64,000 bases of DNA from positions 62,001 to 126,000 of the forward strand of contig NZ_JAMTCP010000005.1 in the NCBI RefSeq assembly GCF_024171885.1, given 5' to 3'. Shown here one piece after another: positions 34,690 through 43,935 of the stretch. The translations under genes were made by a program, and so were the position numbers. A model generated the notes under the pieces. That model had not been told where the DNA came from. It saw only the letters and a program-made list of their open reading frames with translations, and made no database searches. The stretch is from Streptoalloteichus tenebrarius. GTDB lineage: Bacteria; Actinomycetota; Actinomycetes; Mycobacteriales; Pseudonocardiaceae. Numbering within the stretch: the first letter of the stretch is position 1; every line of letters starts with the position of its first letter.

Positions 34690-36951
34690 GTGAGTTCGGC
34701 ACTGGACCAGCGAACCGGCGCGACGGACAGCATCGAGCTGGCGATCGGTGGCATGACCTGCGCGTCCTGTGCCGCCCGCGTCGAGCGCAAACTCAACAAG
34801 ATGGACGGCGTCACCGCGACCGTCAACTTCGCCACCGAGAAGGCGCGGGTGTCCTTCCCGAAGGGGATGGACCCCGGCGAACTGGTGGCCACAGTGGAGT
34901 CCGCCGGCTACACCGCGACGCCCAAGGTGGACGAACCCGCCGGCGGCGCGGAACCGGCCGAGGCGGAGGAGGACCCGACCCGCGCGCTGCGCACCCGGCT
35001 GCTGATCTCCGCTGCCCTCTCGGTCCCCGTGATCGTGCTGGCCATGGTGCCGGCCCTCCAGTTCACCTACTGGCAGTGGCTGTCGCTGACCCTGGCCGCG
35101 CCGGTGATCCTCTGGGGAGCGTGGCCGTTCCACCGCGCCGCGTGGGTGAACCTGCGGCACGGCGCGGCCACGATGGACACCCTGATCAGCATGGGCACGC
35201 TGGCCGCGTTCCTGTGGTCGCTCTACGCCCTGTTCCTCGGCAGCGCCGGACGACCCGGCATGCGGCACGGCTTCGACCTGACCGTCCAGCGGATGTCCGG
35301 TGACGGCAACATCTACCTGGAGGTGGCCGCCGGCGTCACCACCTTCATCCTGGCCGGCCGCTACTTCGAGGCCAGGTCCAAGCGCCGGGCGGGCGCCGCC
35401 CTGCGGGCGCTGCTGGAACTGGGGGCCAAGGACGTCGCGGTGCTGCGCGACGGGCGGGAACAGCGGGTGCCGGTCGACCAGCTCCGGGTCGGCGACCGGT
35501 TCGTGGTCCGGCCCGGCGAGAAGATCGCCACCGACGGCGTGGTCGAGGAGGGCGGCTCGGCCGTCGACCTGAGCATGCTCACCGGCGAGTCGGTGCCGGT
35601 GGAGGTCGGTCCGGGCGACGAGGTGGTCGGCGCGACGGTGAACGCGGGCGGCCGGCTGGTCGTGCTGGCGACCAGGATCGGCGCGGACACGCGGCTCGCG
35701 CAGATGGCCAGGCTCGTCGAGGACGCGCAGAACGGCAAGGCGGAGATCCAGCGGCTCGCCGACCGCGTCTCGGCGGTGTTCGTGCCCGTCGTGATCGCGT
35801 TGGCCGTGGGCACCCTCGGCTTCTGGCTCGGCGGCGGCGCTCCGGCGGCCACCGCCTTCACCGCGGCCGTGGCGGTGCTGATCATCGCCTGCCCGTGCGC
35901 CCTCGGCCTGGCCACGCCCACCGCGCTGCTCGTCGGCACCGGGCGCGGCGCCCAGCTCGGCATCCTCATCAAGGGGCCGGAGGTGCTGGAGTCGACCCGG
36001 CGCGTGGACACCGTGGTGCTGGACAAGACCGGCACGGTGACCACCGGCCAGATGGCCCTGGTCGACGTGGTGGCCGACCCGTCGACCGACGCGGAGACCG
36101 TGCTGCGGCTGGCCGGGGCTCTGGAGCACGCCTCAGAGCACCCGATCGCCAGGGCCATCGCCGAGGGCGCGGCCGAGCGGGTCGGCGAGCTGCCCGGCGT
36201 GGCGGAGTTCGGCAACGTCGAGGGCCTGGGCGTGCAGGGCGTGGTCGACGGGCACGCCGTGGTGGTCGGCCGCGCCGCCCTGCTGGAGCAGTGGAGCCTG
36301 CGGCTGCCCGACGCGTTGACGGCGGCCAAGGACGCGGCCGAGGCCGAGGGGCGGACCGCCGTCCTGGTCGGCTGGGACGGCGCGGCGCGCGGTGTGCTCG
36401 TGGTGGCCGACACCGTCAAGCCCACCTCCGCCGAGGCGGTGCGCCAGCTCAGGGCGCTCGGCCTGACCCCGGTGCTGCTGACCGGAGACAACGAGGCCGT
36501 GGCCCGCTCGGTCGCCGCGACCGTCGGCATCGACGAGGTGATCGCCGAGGTGCTGCCGGCCGACAAGGTCGACGTGGTGAAGCGGTTGCAGTCCGAGGGG
36601 CGCGTGGTCGCCATGGTCGGCGACGGCGTGAACGACGCCGCCGCGCTCGCCCAGGCCGACCTCGGTCTGGCCATGGGCACCGGAACCGATGTCGCGATCG
36701 AGGCCAGCGACCTCACCCTGGTGCGGGGCGACCTGCGCGCGGCCGTGGACGCGATCCGCCTGTCCCGCCGGACCCTCGCCACCATCAAGGGCAATCTCTT
36801 CTGGGCCTTCGCCTACAACGTGGCCGCTCTGCCGCTGGCCGCCACCGGCCTTCTCAACCCGATGATCGCGGGCGCCGCGATGGCCTTCTCGTCGGTCTTC
36901 GTGGTGACGAACAGCTTGCGGCTGCGGGGTTTCCGCGCCATCGCCCACTGA
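34690..36951 (+). CDS. copA: Copper-translocating P1B-type ATPase CopA
   Basis: A 753-residue pump that exports Cu(I) from the cytoplasm using ATP. An N-terminal metal-binding domain has GMTCASC near residue 20. Membrane helices start around residue 100. Key motifs follow: LTGESVPVE (actuator), [13 protein letters not shown] (metal-binding CPC), [12 protein letters not shown] with the phosphorylated Asp, [12 protein letters not shown] (HP motif) and [17 protein letters not shown] 34690 follows GGGAGGACGCG; a longer frame from 34462 overlaps the previous gene and lacks support. It is the last gene of the copper operon and is followed by a strong terminator. Confidence 0.95.
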   Translation: MSSALDQRTGATDSIELAIGGMTCASCAARVERKLNKMDGVTATVNFATEKARVSFPKGMDPGELVATVESAGYTATPKVDEPAGGAEPAEAEEDPTRALRTRLLISAALSVPVIVLAMVPALQFTYWQWLSLTLAAPVILWGAWPFHRAAWVNLRHGAATMDTLISMGTLAAFLWSLYALFLGSAGRPGMRHGFDLTVQRMSGDGNIYLEVAAGVTTFILAGRYFEARSKRRAGAALRALLELGAKDVAVLRDGREQRVPVDQLRVGDRFVVRPGEKIATDGVVEEGGSAVDLSMLTGESVPVEVGPGDEVVGATVNAGGRLVVLATRIGADTRLAQMARLVEDAQNGKAEIQRLADRVSAVFVPVVIALAVGTLGFWLGGGAPAATAFTAAVAVLIIACPCALGLATPTALLVGTGRGAQLGILIKGPEVLESTRRVDTVVLDKTGTVTTGQMALVDVVADPSTDAETVLRLAGALEHASEHPIARAIAEGAAERVGELPGVAEFGNVEGLGVQGVVDGHAVVVGRAALLEQWSLRLPDALTAAKDAAEAEGRTAVLVGWDGAARGVLVVADTVKPTSAEAVRQLRALGLTPVLLTGDNEAVARSVAATVGIDEVIAEVLPADKVDVVKRLQSEGRVVAMVGDGVNDAAALAQADLGLAMGTGTDVAIEASDLTLVRGDLRAAVDAIRLSRRTLATIKGNLFWAFAYNVAALPLAATGLLNPMIAGAAMAFSSVFVVTNSLRLRGFRAIAH

Positions 36952-36963
36952 ACAAAGCTCCAC

Positions 36964-37006
36964 AGAAGGGGACGCCCGGTGCGCATCGCACCGGGCGTCC
37001 CCTTCT
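36964..37006 (+). terminator. Strong terminator after copA
   Basis: A 20-bp perfect stem (36964-36983 and 36987-37006) closes a 3-nt loop (CAT). It ends with TTCT. Confidence 0.85.
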
Positions 37007-37136
37007 GCCCACCCTGGCAACCACTCACCCGGTCGGGCGACGTCTATGCGAACACGCGACTAGCCCCCGCCCCGATCTTGCCCCGCGCTGACCACGCTGC
37101 GTAGTCTCTCGGTCACTGCTTCGAAAAGGGGGCGAC

Positions 37137-37331
37137 GTGAAGCTGACAAGGGTGTCCGGGACGTGTCGAGAGAACGACTGTCCTGCCGTCTTCGAGTCGG
37201 ACCGCGGGACGATCGTGATCCAGGGTGACTTGGTTCACCAGGCCGAGGGGCTGCGGTTGGGAGTTGGAGAGGGAGCCGTGGAGATTCCGCGGGCGTTGTT
37301 CTGGGAGGCTACTGATGTTCTTGGACGGTGA
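37137..37331 (+). CDS. Small protein heading the DUF6879 operon
   Basis: A 64-residue protein of the type found in Streptomyces and relatives immediately before DUF6879 genes: GTCRENDCPAVFESDRGTIV, then VQGDLVH-like strands and an acidic end. Two cysteines (CRENDC) could bind metal. GTG 37137 follows AAGGGGG. It overlaps the next gene by 17 bp, implying coupled translation. Function unknown. Confidence 0.8.
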   Translation: MKLTRVSGTCRENDCPAVFESDRGTIVIQGDLVHQAEGLRLGVGEGAVEIPRALFWEATDVLGR

Positions 37332-37851
37332 CGTGTGGCAGGCGTACTTCCGTGACTTCCGGAAGTCCGCTTTCCGGTTGGAGACGCACCAGGTTTACAC
37401 GATGCCGGCCGAGGCTGAGGACCTGCAACGGTTCCTCGCGGGTGAGCCGATGCCCGAGGCCCACAACTCGCCGTGGCACCAGACGATCAGGAACAACATC
37501 AGCGCGGGGAAGACCATGACCCGCGTGAAGATCATCCGCCGACCGTTGACGGACTACACGCGGTTCCTCCTGAGTTGGTGCATCCCGGACAACGTCGCGG
37601 CTGGCGAGCAGTACCGGATCATCGACGTGACCGAGCGCGAGGTCGACCTGCCGGAGCAGGACTTCTGGTTGTTCGACGACGAGACCGTCGTCCGGCTCAA
37701 CTACCGTCCCGACGGAACCCAGATCAACCGCGAACTGGTGGAGTCGGGAGACATCACGCAGTACCTGCGGTGGCGGGACCTCGCGCTGGCCGAGTCCGTG
37801 CCGTTCGCGGAGTACCAGGCGGAGGTGGCAGATGCCCCTGGCGGACAGTGA
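37315..37851 (+). CDS. DUF6879 family protein, paralogue 1
   Basis: A 178-residue protein of DUF6879, named for these actinobacterial genes next to XRE regulators. Conserved elements: AYFRDFRKSAFRLETHQVYT, GKTMTRVKIIRRPLTDYTRF, EQYRIIDVTEREVDLPEQDF and WLFDDETVVRLNYRPDG. ATG 37315 has GGGAGG upstream. It is the first of three tandem copies that overlap each other by 11-20 bp. The role of the family is not established; association with XRE-DUF5753 proteins suggests a small regulatory module. Confidence 0.87.
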   Translation: MFLDGDVWQAYFRDFRKSAFRLETHQVYTMPAEAEDLQRFLAGEPMPEAHNSPWHQTIRNNISAGKTMTRVKIIRRPLTDYTRFLLSWCIPDNVAAGEQYRIIDVTEREVDLPEQDFWLFDDETVVRLNYRPDGTQINRELVESGDITQYLRWRDLALAESVPFAEYQAEVADAPGGQ

Positions 37852-38359
37852 GTTCGAGGCGTACTTCCGAGACTTCCGGAAGTCGGCGTTCCGCCTTGAG
37901 GCCCATCAGGTCTATGCGATGCCCGACGAGTCGGAGGACCTGCGCCGGTTCCTCGCGGGTGAGCCCCCGCCGAAGGGCTACAACGACGGGTGGCACGAGA
38001 CGATCAGGAACAACCTCGCGGCCGGGAAGACCATGACGCGGGTGAAGATCGTGCGGAGGCCACTGACCGACTACACGCGCTTTCTCATGTCGGTCTGTAT
38101 TCCGGACAACGTGGAGGCCGGTGAGCAGTACCGGATCATCGACGTGACGGATCGCGAGGTTGACCTGCCGGAGCAGGACTTCTGGTTGTTCGACGACGAG
38201 ACCGCCGTCCGGCTCAACTACCGTCCGGACGGGACTCACGTCAACAATGAGTTGGTCGGGTCGGGAGACATCGACCAGTACCTGCGGTGGCGGGACCTCG
38301 CGCTGGCTGAGTCCGTGCCGTTCGCCCGGTACGTCCTGGAGGTCGGCGATGTCCGCTAG
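37832..38359 (+). CDS. DUF6879 family protein, paralogue 2
   Basis: 175 residues and most similar to paralogue 1 (same AYFRDFRKSAFRLE, GKTMTRVKIVRRPLTDYTRF and EQDFWLFDDETAVRLNYRPD). It begins 20 bp before paralogue 1 stops. Nucleotide runs such as GAGCAGGACTTCTGGTTGTT are unchanged between copies 1 and 2, so the duplication looks fairly recent. Confidence 0.87.
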   Translation: MPLADSEFEAYFRDFRKSAFRLEAHQVYAMPDESEDLRRFLAGEPPPKGYNDGWHETIRNNLAAGKTMTRVKIVRRPLTDYTRFLMSVCIPDNVEAGEQYRIIDVTDREVDLPEQDFWLFDDETAVRLNYRPDGTHVNNELVGSGDIDQYLRWRDLALAESVPFARYVLEVGDVR

Positions 38360-38861
38360 CAAGGCGGGATTCAGCGACTTTTTCGAAAACTTCACCAAGT
38401 CCGCTTTTCGGCTGGAGACGCATCAGGTCTACACGATTCCGAGTGAGGCGGAGCGGGTTCGTCGGTTTCTGGCTGGGCAGCCCAAGGACGACGAACAGTC
38501 TCTGGAGTGGCGACGTCGCGTACAGGAGACTACCAGCGCGGGCAAGACCATGACCCGGGCCAAGATCGTCCGTCGGCCCTTCACTGATTACACCCGTTAC
38601 CTCATGGAGTGGGGTGTTCCCCGGAACGTTCGTGCCGGTGAGGACTACCGCATCCTGGACCTCACCGACCGTGAGGTGGATCTGCCTCAGCAGGACTTCT
38701 GGTTGTTCGACGAGACCACTGTTCTCCTGTTGAACTTCAACCCCGACGGCACGTTGCGCGATCGCGAGTTGCTGGAGTCGCCGCCGGACATTGACCAGTA
38801 CCTGAAGTGGCGGGACCTCGCCTTGGCGGAGGCAGTTCCGTTCGGTGAGTATCGAGCCTGA
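38349..38861 (+). CDS. DUF6879 family protein, paralogue 3
   Basis: 170 residues and the most diverged of the three: SDFFENFTKSAFRLETHQVY, then GKTMTRAKIVRRPFTDYTRY and a LLLNFNPDG end. The acidic loop after WLFDETT is one residue shorter. It overlaps both neighbours (11 bp before, 17 bp after). Divergence after duplication suggests that the copies have separate partners or specificities. Confidence 0.85.
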   Translation: MSASKAGFSDFFENFTKSAFRLETHQVYTIPSEAERVRRFLAGQPKDDEQSLEWRRRVQETTSAGKTMTRAKIVRRPFTDYTRYLMEWGVPRNVRAGEDYRILDLTDREVDLPQQDFWLFDETTVLLLNFNPDGTLRDRELLESPPDIDQYLKWRDLALAEAVPFGEYRA

Positions 38862-39693
38862 TCGGCAGGAAGATCAGCGACGAAGCCTGGCGGAGGCGCT
38901 CCGGAGCCTCCGCCAGGCTTCTGGCCTGTCCGGGGTTCGGCTCGCCGCGCGCTGCAACATGAGTCAGTCGAAGATCAGCAGGATCGAGACGGGTCGCGTA
39001 CTTCCCACAGTCGTCGACGTTGAGCGCATCCTCAGGGCGCTGGAGGTGGACTCCTCCGTTTCTCAGGAGCTTCTGAACCTTACTCGCCTCGCGAACGTGG
39101 ACTACAGGTCGTCGCGAAGCTATGCGAAGGTGGGGCTCTGGCGGAAGCAGGACGAACTTCGTGCCCTGACAGAGATGTCGCGAACGGTCCGTCACTTTCT
39201 TCCGGCGATTCCGACCGGTTTGTTGCAGGTGCCTGATTACGCCCGTTCGGTGCTGTCCCGAGTCGTCTCCTTGAAGGCCGAACGTGACGTGGAGAAGATC
39301 GTTCAGGCCCGTCAACAGCGGCAGGCCGTTCTGGACGATCCACGGCGTACCTTCTTCTTCCTGATGACCGAGCAGGCGGTTCGTTGGCGCCAAGCCGATT
39401 CCGAGGTGATGGTCAGGCAGCTATCGCACATGGCGGATCTGGTGGAGAAACCGAGTGTCGAGATCGGGATCATCCTTCAGTCCACGAAGGTGCTCGAACC
39501 GCCGATGAACATCTTCGTCGTGTATGACGACCGGCTGGTGACCGTCGAACTGTTCTCGGGGGAGGTCGCCCTGCGGGACCCGCAGGAGATCGCGTACCAC
39601 CTGGAGTTGTTCGAGTTCTTCCTGGGGCACGCCATCAGAGGTGAGGAAGCCTCGGAATTCCTTCGGTCGGTCGCGCGCGACTTTATGCGATGA
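38845..39693 (+). CDS. XRE-family HTH regulator with DUF5753 domain
   Basis: A 282-residue regulator. The N-terminal HTH reads LAEALRSLRQASGLSGVRLA then MSQSKISRIETGRVLPTVVD. The C-terminal DUF5753 domain starts with VRHFLPAIPTGLLQVPDYAR and ends FEFFLGHAIRGEEASEFLRS. WhiJ-like regulators of Streptomyces development have this architecture and pair with small neighbours such as DUF397. Here the partners seem to be the DUF6879 proteins just upstream; GTG 38845 overlaps the third copy by 17 bp. Confidence 0.92.
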   Translation: MSIEPDRQEDQRRSLAEALRSLRQASGLSGVRLAARCNMSQSKISRIETGRVLPTVVDVERILRALEVDSSVSQELLNLTRLANVDYRSSRSYAKVGLWRKQDELRALTEMSRTVRHFLPAIPTGLLQVPDYARSVLSRVVSLKAERDVEKIVQARQQRQAVLDDPRRTFFFLMTEQAVRWRQADSEVMVRQLSHMADLVEKPSVEIGIILQSTKVLEPPMNIFVVYDDRLVTVELFSGEVALRDPQEIAYHLELFEFFLGHAIRGEEASEFLRSVARDFMR

Positions 39694-39721
39694 CGCGACT
39701 CGGCCTTTCGGTCGAGTCGCG
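39694..39721 (+). terminator. Terminator after the XRE-DUF5753 gene
   Basis: A 12-pair stem with one G-T pair (CGCGACTCGGCC with GGTCGAGTCGCG) and a TTTC loop. It overlaps the very end of the operon. Confidence 0.7.
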
Positions 39722-39741
39722 CCGTTCCTATCTTTGTGGTC

Positions 39742-40083
39742 GTGAGCACCCCTGAGTTCGAGCTGAATCTGCCGCCCGGGGTCGTGGCCGAGACCTTCAC
39801 CTACCGGAACGGGCGAACCACGACCATCTATCGGGCGCCTTTTCCCTCCGAGGGGCCGGTTCGCGGTCTCTGGGAGGGGTATGAGGCGCTGCTCTTCATG
39901 TACGCCCACTTCGTCTTCGTGTGGCCGAAGGCCGCCGGCCAGGTCGAGGTCCGGCACGGCACCCTCACCAAGTCCCTGCTCCTGTGGCCGAACGTGCCGA
40001 TCGAGGGGCAGTGGTGCGCGGAGACGCTCCGGCTCTTCGGTGTCCGGTGGACACGTGACCATCTCGCGAAGTTCCGCCTGTGA
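39742..40083 (+). CDS. Hypothetical protein (113 aa)
   Basis: An unrecognised soluble protein with a protein-like composition: PPGVVAETFTYRNGRTTTIY, then LWEGYEALLFMYAHFVFVWP. No motif. GTG 39742 is chosen; GTG 39736 would add two residues and neither has a clear ribosome binding site. It is followed 12 bp later by the CxxC microprotein and they may be co-transcribed. Confidence 0.6.
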   Translation: MSTPEFELNLPPGVVAETFTYRNGRTTTIYRAPFPSEGPVRGLWEGYEALLFMYAHFVFVWPKAAGQVEVRHGTLTKSLLLWPNVPIEGQWCAETLRLFGVRWTRDHLAKFRL

Positions 40084-40095
40084 GAGGAGGACGTC

Positions 40096-40191
40096 ATGCT
40101 CGCCGACATCACGGTCACCTGTGGTGACTGCAAGGGCAAGGGATGCGGGAACTGCGACAACACCGGCTCGATCACCATCGTCGAGGACTGA
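40096..40191 (+). CDS. 31-residue CxxC microprotein (DnaJ-zinc-finger-like)
   Basis: ATG 40096 is preceded by GAGAGGAGG at perfect spacing and runs 31 codons to TGA. The core CGDCKGKGCGNCDNTG gives C-x2-C-x4-C-x2-C, close to one CXXCXGXG half of the DnaJ zinc finger, flanked by short strands (ADITVT and SITIVED). It probably binds one zinc. Its position after the DUF6879/XRE locus suggests a link, but function is unknown. Confidence 0.72.
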   Translation: MLADITVTCGDCKGKGCGNCDNTGSITIVED

Positions 40192-40197
40192 TCCGCC

Positions 40198-41103
40198 TCA
40201 GTCGGCCGTGGTGCCGCCGGAGGTCTCGGCGGCACCGGGGCGAACCCGTTCCCTCGTCGGCCGGATCTCGTCGGCCCCGTGCGCGGTGAGGGAGTCCAGC
40301 AGGCGCAGGGAAACCTCCGACTCACTGCCCGGCTCCGCGTGGTAGGTGCACAGCACGAGTCCCGGGTCGCCGGGCAGCTCCAGCGTCTCGTAGAAGAGGG
40401 TCATGTCCCCGACCAGGGGGTGGCGGATCAGTTTGCTGCCGTGTGCCTTGTCCCGCACGTCGTGCCGGGCCCACAGGCAGCCGAACAGCTTGCTCTTCAT
40501 GGACAGTTCGCCGACCAGCGCGGCCATGCCGGCGTCGTCGGGCTGCTGGCCCGCCGAGTACCGCAGGTAGGCCACCGTCTCCTCGGCGACCTTCTGCCAC
40601 TCCCGGTAGTGGTCGCCGGCGGCGGGGTCGAGGAACACCATGCGCGCCATGTTGCGCTCGGCCGCCGGCATCCGCCCGAAGTCGGCGATCACGGCGCTGG
40701 CCATGCGGTTCCACGCCACGACGTCGGTCCTGCCGTTCATGGCGACCGCCGGAACCGGGTCCATCGCGTCGAGCAGGTGCTGGACCTGTGCGCGGACCTT
40801 CCTCGGCTGGGCGGGCCGGCGCCGGGGTTTGTTCTGCGCCAACGCCATCAGGTGGTCGTGTTCGGAGGGGTCGAGCTGGAGCGCGCGGGCGACCGCGTTG
40901 AGCACCTCGCACGAGGGGTGGGCGGCGCGTCCCTGCTCCAGGCGGATGTAGTAGTCGACGCTCACCCCGGCGAGCTGGGCGACCTCGTTGCGCCGCAGCC
41001 CGGGCACCCGGCGGCGGCCGGCGGGCGGCAGCCCCACGTCCTCCGGCCGCAGCCGCGCGCGTCGCGACGCCAGGAAGTCCCCCAACTCGTCCCCTCGGTT
41101 CAT
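40198..41103 (-). CDS. XRE-family regulator with MmyB-like ligand domain
   Basis: A 301-residue regulator. The HTH region is VPGLRRNEVAQLAGVSVDYY then RLEQGRAAHPSCEVLNAVAR, typical of the MmyB-type group. The C-terminal PAS-like ligand domain has VPAVAMNGRTDVVAWNRMAS and DVRDKAHGSKLIRHPLVGDM. ATG 41103 (MNRGDELG) fits the family N-terminus. It is divergent from an SDR-AKR-SDR operon and probably represses it. Confidence 0.9.
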   Translation of the reverse strand: MNRGDELGDFLASRRARLRPEDVGLPPAGRRRVPGLRRNEVAQLAGVSVDYYIRLEQGRAAHPSCEVLNAVARALQLDPSEHDHLMALAQNKPRRRPAQPRKVRAQVQHLLDAMDPVPAVAMNGRTDVVAWNRMASAVIADFGRMPAAERNMARMVFLDPAAGDHYREWQKVAEETVAYLRYSAGQQPDDAGMAALVGELSMKSKLFGCLWARHDVRDKAHGSKLIRHPLVGDMTLFYETLELPGDPGLVLCTYHAEPGSESEVSLRLLDSLTAHGADEIRPTRERVRPGAAETSGGTTAD

Positions 41104-41257
41104 GGGACCAGTCTGCAACGTGGACTCGCGCCGAGGGTGGTACTGGCGGAACCAGTCTCGGCGGACCTAGGCGTCAGCGGATCTCCCTCCACGAGCGACG
41201 GTCGCGGATCGTGGTGGCACACAACGACTTCCGAGACTTCGGGGAGTGGAGAGAACG
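41104..41257. promoter_or_regulatory. Divergent promoter with repeated ACCAGTCT
   Basis: ACCAGTCT occurs at 41107-41114 and 41151-41158 in direct orientation, and ACTGG-CGGAA-CCAGT at 41142-41156 is an inverted repeat. These are likely sites for the MmyB-type regulator, between it and the SDR gene. Confidence 0.5.
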
Positions 41258-42058
41258 ATGGCACACAACACCTCGTCCACTGTGGCCGCGCACACCGGGA
41301 CCGGCTCGCCGCTGGCCGGGCGGGTGGCGGTGGTCACCGGGGCGTCCAGCGGCATCGGCGCGGCGGTCGCGTCCCGCCTGGCCGCCGACGGCGCCCGGGT
41401 GGCGCTGCTGGCCCGCCGCGCCGACCGGCTGTCCGCGCTGGCCGAGGAGATCGCCGCGGCGGGTGGCGAGGCGCTGCCGGTCGCGGTGGACGTCACCGAC
41501 GCCGACCAGGTGAGCGCGGCGGCCGAGACGGTGGCCGCGCGGCTGGGCCGGGTCGACCTCGTGGTGAACAACGCCGGCGTGGCGCTGCCGTCGATGATCG
41601 ACAAGGGTCGGACCGACGACTGGCAGCGGATGATCGACCTGAACGTCACCGGCGTGCTGCGGGTCGTGCACGCGTTCGTGCCCGCGCTGCTGGCGGCCGC
41701 CGAGGCCGGAGCGCCCGCCGACCTGGTGAACATCTCCTCGGTCTCGGCCGACGTCATCTACCCCGGCTGGGCGGTCTACGCGGCGACCAAGGCGGCCGTC
41801 ACCCAGTTCTCGGCCACCCTGCGGGCGGAGCTGGGCGGCCGGGGTGTCCGGGTGACCAACATCGAGCCGGGCATGGTGGACAGCGAGCTGCGGGAGAACG
41901 TCAGCGACCCGGAGGCGAAGGCGGCGCTGGACGAGTTCGCCGAGGCGGTCCCGTCGCTGGAGGCCGGCGACCTGGCCGACGTGCTGGCGTTCCTGGTGTC
42001 CCGGCCGAGCCGGGTCAACCTGCCAAAGCTGCGGATCATGCCGACCTGGCAGGCCTGA
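41258..42058 (+). CDS. Short-chain dehydrogenase/reductase
   Basis: A 266-residue NADP-type SDR. Cofactor motif VAVVTGASSGIGAAVASRL, NNAG in LVVNNAGVALPS, catalytic Ser in VNISSVSADV and YxxxK in WAVYAATKAAV are all intact. ATG 41258 follows GGAGAGAACG. It starts a three-gene redox operon under a divergent MmyB-type regulator. The substrate is unknown. Confidence 0.92.
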   Translation: MAHNTSSTVAAHTGTGSPLAGRVAVVTGASSGIGAAVASRLAADGARVALLARRADRLSALAEEIAAAGGEALPVAVDVTDADQVSAAAETVAARLGRVDLVVNNAGVALPSMIDKGRTDDWQRMIDLNVTGVLRVVHAFVPALLAAAEAGAPADLVNISSVSADVIYPGWAVYAATKAAVTQFSATLRAELGGRGVRVTNIEPGMVDSELRENVSDPEAKAALDEFAEAVPSLEAGDLADVLAFLVSRPSRVNLPKLRIMPTWQA

Positions 42059-42077
42059 GCCGACGGGGGGAGGCGCG

Positions 42078-43088
42078 GTGCGACGGCGACTGGGGGCCAC
42101 CGGACCCGAGGTGGGTGCGGTCGGGCTGGGCTGCATGGGCATGAGCTGGGGCTACGCCGAGTCCCAGCGGGACGACGACCGCTCGCTGGCGGTGATCAGG
42201 GAGGCCGTGGAGCGCGGCGTCTCCTTCCTGGACACCGCGCAGGTCTACGGGGACGGCCACAACGAGTCCCTGGTGGGGCGGGCGATCGCCGACCTGCGGG
42301 ACGACGTGGTGGTCGCGACCAAGACCGGACTGGTCGTGGAGGACCTCGCGGCCCGGCGGATGCGGCGCGACGGGACGCCCCGGCACGTCCGGGCGAGTGC
42401 GGAGGAGAGCCTGCGCCGGTTGGGCGTCGAGGCCATCGACCTGCTCTACCTGCACCGCGTCGACCCGGCGGTCCCGCTGGAGGAGACCTGGGGCGCGATG
42501 GCCGAGCTGGTGGCCGAGGGCAAGGCGCGGCGTCTGGGCCTGTCCGAGGTGACCGTCGCTGAGGCGGAGCGGGCGCACGCGATCCACCCGGTCGCCGCGA
42601 TCCAGTCCGAGCTGTCCCTGTGGACCAGGGACGCGCTCGGGGTGCCGGGCGAGCGGGGCGCGGGCGCGGCGGCCGGGGCCGACGACGCCGCCGACGTCGG
42701 CGACGTCGTCGGGTGGTGCGCGGCGCACGGCGCGGCCTTCGTGCCCTTCTCCCCGCTGGGCCGGGGATTCCTCACCGGGACGGTGGACGCGTCCGGTCTG
42801 GAGGACGGGGACTTCCGCGCGACCAACCCCCGTTTCCAGCGGGACGCGGCCGCGGCCAACGAGCGGATCGTCGACGTGGCGCGCCGGGTGGCGGCCCGAC
42901 ACGACGCGACCCCGGCCCAGGTCGCCCTCGCCTGGGTGCTGGCCAGGGGCGAGCACGTGATCCCCATCCCCGGCACGAGGAGCCCGCGTCACCTGCGGGA
43001 GAACCTGGCCGCCGTCGACCTCGCGCTCACCGCCGAGGACCTGGCGGAGCTGGACTCCGCGCCGCCGCCGGTCGGCTCCCGCTACTGA
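42078..43088 (+). CDS. Aldo/keto reductase
   Basis: A 336-residue TIM-barrel NADPH oxidoreductase. The catalytic tetrad is visible: Asp and Tyr in VSFLDTAQVYGDGHNE, Lys in VVATKTGLV and His in LLYLHRVDP. The cofactor end has IPIPGTRSPRHLRENL. An Ala/Asp-rich insert (AAAGADDAADVGDV) lies in the middle. GTG 42078 has GGGAGG upstream and is 20 bp from the SDR. Confidence 0.93.
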   Translation: MRRRLGATGPEVGAVGLGCMGMSWGYAESQRDDDRSLAVIREAVERGVSFLDTAQVYGDGHNESLVGRAIADLRDDVVVATKTGLVVEDLAARRMRRDGTPRHVRASAEESLRRLGVEAIDLLYLHRVDPAVPLEETWGAMAELVAEGKARRLGLSEVTVAEAERAHAIHPVAAIQSELSLWTRDALGVPGERGAGAAAGADDAADVGDVVGWCAAHGAAFVPFSPLGRGFLTGTVDASGLEDGDFRATNPRFQRDAAAANERIVDVARRVAARHDATPAQVALAWVLARGEHVIPIPGTRSPRHLRENLAAVDLALTAEDLAELDSAPPPVGSRY

Positions 43089-43135
43089 CCCACCATCCGC
43101 GCCTCTCGCCGCCGTCGGCGGCGTGGGAAGGAACC

Positions 43136-43888
43136 ATGAAGCGTTTCACGGACAAGATCGCATTGATCACGGGTGGCACCAGCGGCATGGGGCTGGCCAC
43201 CGCGCGACGCCTGCTCGACGAGGGCGCGCACGTGGTGATCACCGGAAGGGACGACGAGCGCCTGCGGGTCGCCGTGGCGTCCCTCGACGGCGGGGACCGC
43301 GTGCTGGCGGTGCGCGCCGACGTCGCCCGCTCCGCCGACGCCGACGAGCTGACGCGCCGGGTCGCCGACCGGTTCGGCCGGCTGGACGTGGTGTTCGCCA
43401 ACGCCGGCGTCGGGGTGTTCAGGCGGTTCGCCGACCTCACGGAGGCCGACTTCGACCACGTGGTCGACGTCAACTTCCGGGGCGTGTTCCTGACCGTCCA
43501 CAAGGCGCTGCCGCTGCTCGCGGACGGCGGGTCGATCGTCATCAACGCGTCGTGGACGCTCCACCGCGGCCTGCCGGTGTGCTCGCTGTACTCGGCGACC
43601 AAGGCCGCCGCGCACAACCTGGCGCGGACGCTGGCCGCCGACCTCGCGGACCGCCGGATCAGGGTCAACTCGGTCAGCCCCGGCTACATCGACACCCCGA
43701 TGTACCCGGAGGACGCGCTGGACCCGGAGGAGGCGGCCAAGGTGCGCGGCCAGGTCGCGGCGCGGCGGTTCGGCCGACCCGAGGAGGTCGCCGCCGCCGT
43801 GGCCTTCCTCGCCTCGGACGACGCGGCCTACGTCAACGGGCAGGACCTCGTGGTCGACGGCGGCCTGGTCGGCGCGATCCCGGCCTGA
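43136..43888 (+). CDS. Short-chain dehydrogenase/reductase
   Basis: A 250-residue classical SDR: IALITGGTSGMGLATARRL, FANAGVGVF (NAG motif with F before), Ser in IVINASWTLH and YxxxK in CSLYSATKAAA. The C-terminal GQDLVVDGGLVGA is typical. ATG 43136 follows GGAAGG. It is the last gene of the SDR-AKR-SDR operon. Confidence 0.93.
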   Translation: MKRFTDKIALITGGTSGMGLATARRLLDEGAHVVITGRDDERLRVAVASLDGGDRVLAVRADVARSADADELTRRVADRFGRLDVVFANAGVGVFRRFADLTEADFDHVVDVNFRGVFLTVHKALPLLADGGSIVINASWTLHRGLPVCSLYSATKAAAHNLARTLAADLADRRIRVNSVSPGYIDTPMYPEDALDPEEAAKVRGQVAARRFGRPEEVAAAVAFLASDDAAYVNGQDLVVDGGLVGAIPA

Positions 43889-43896
43889 GGCCGCCC

Positions 43897-43935
43897 GACG
43901 CCGGGTGGCGCGCCCGCGACGCGCCACCCGGCGTC
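43897..43935. terminator. Bidirectional terminator, 16-bp perfect stem
   Basis: GACGCCGGGTGGCGCG, a 7-nt loop and its exact complement, between the convergent SDR and VOC genes; it touches the VOC stop codon. Confidence 0.85.
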
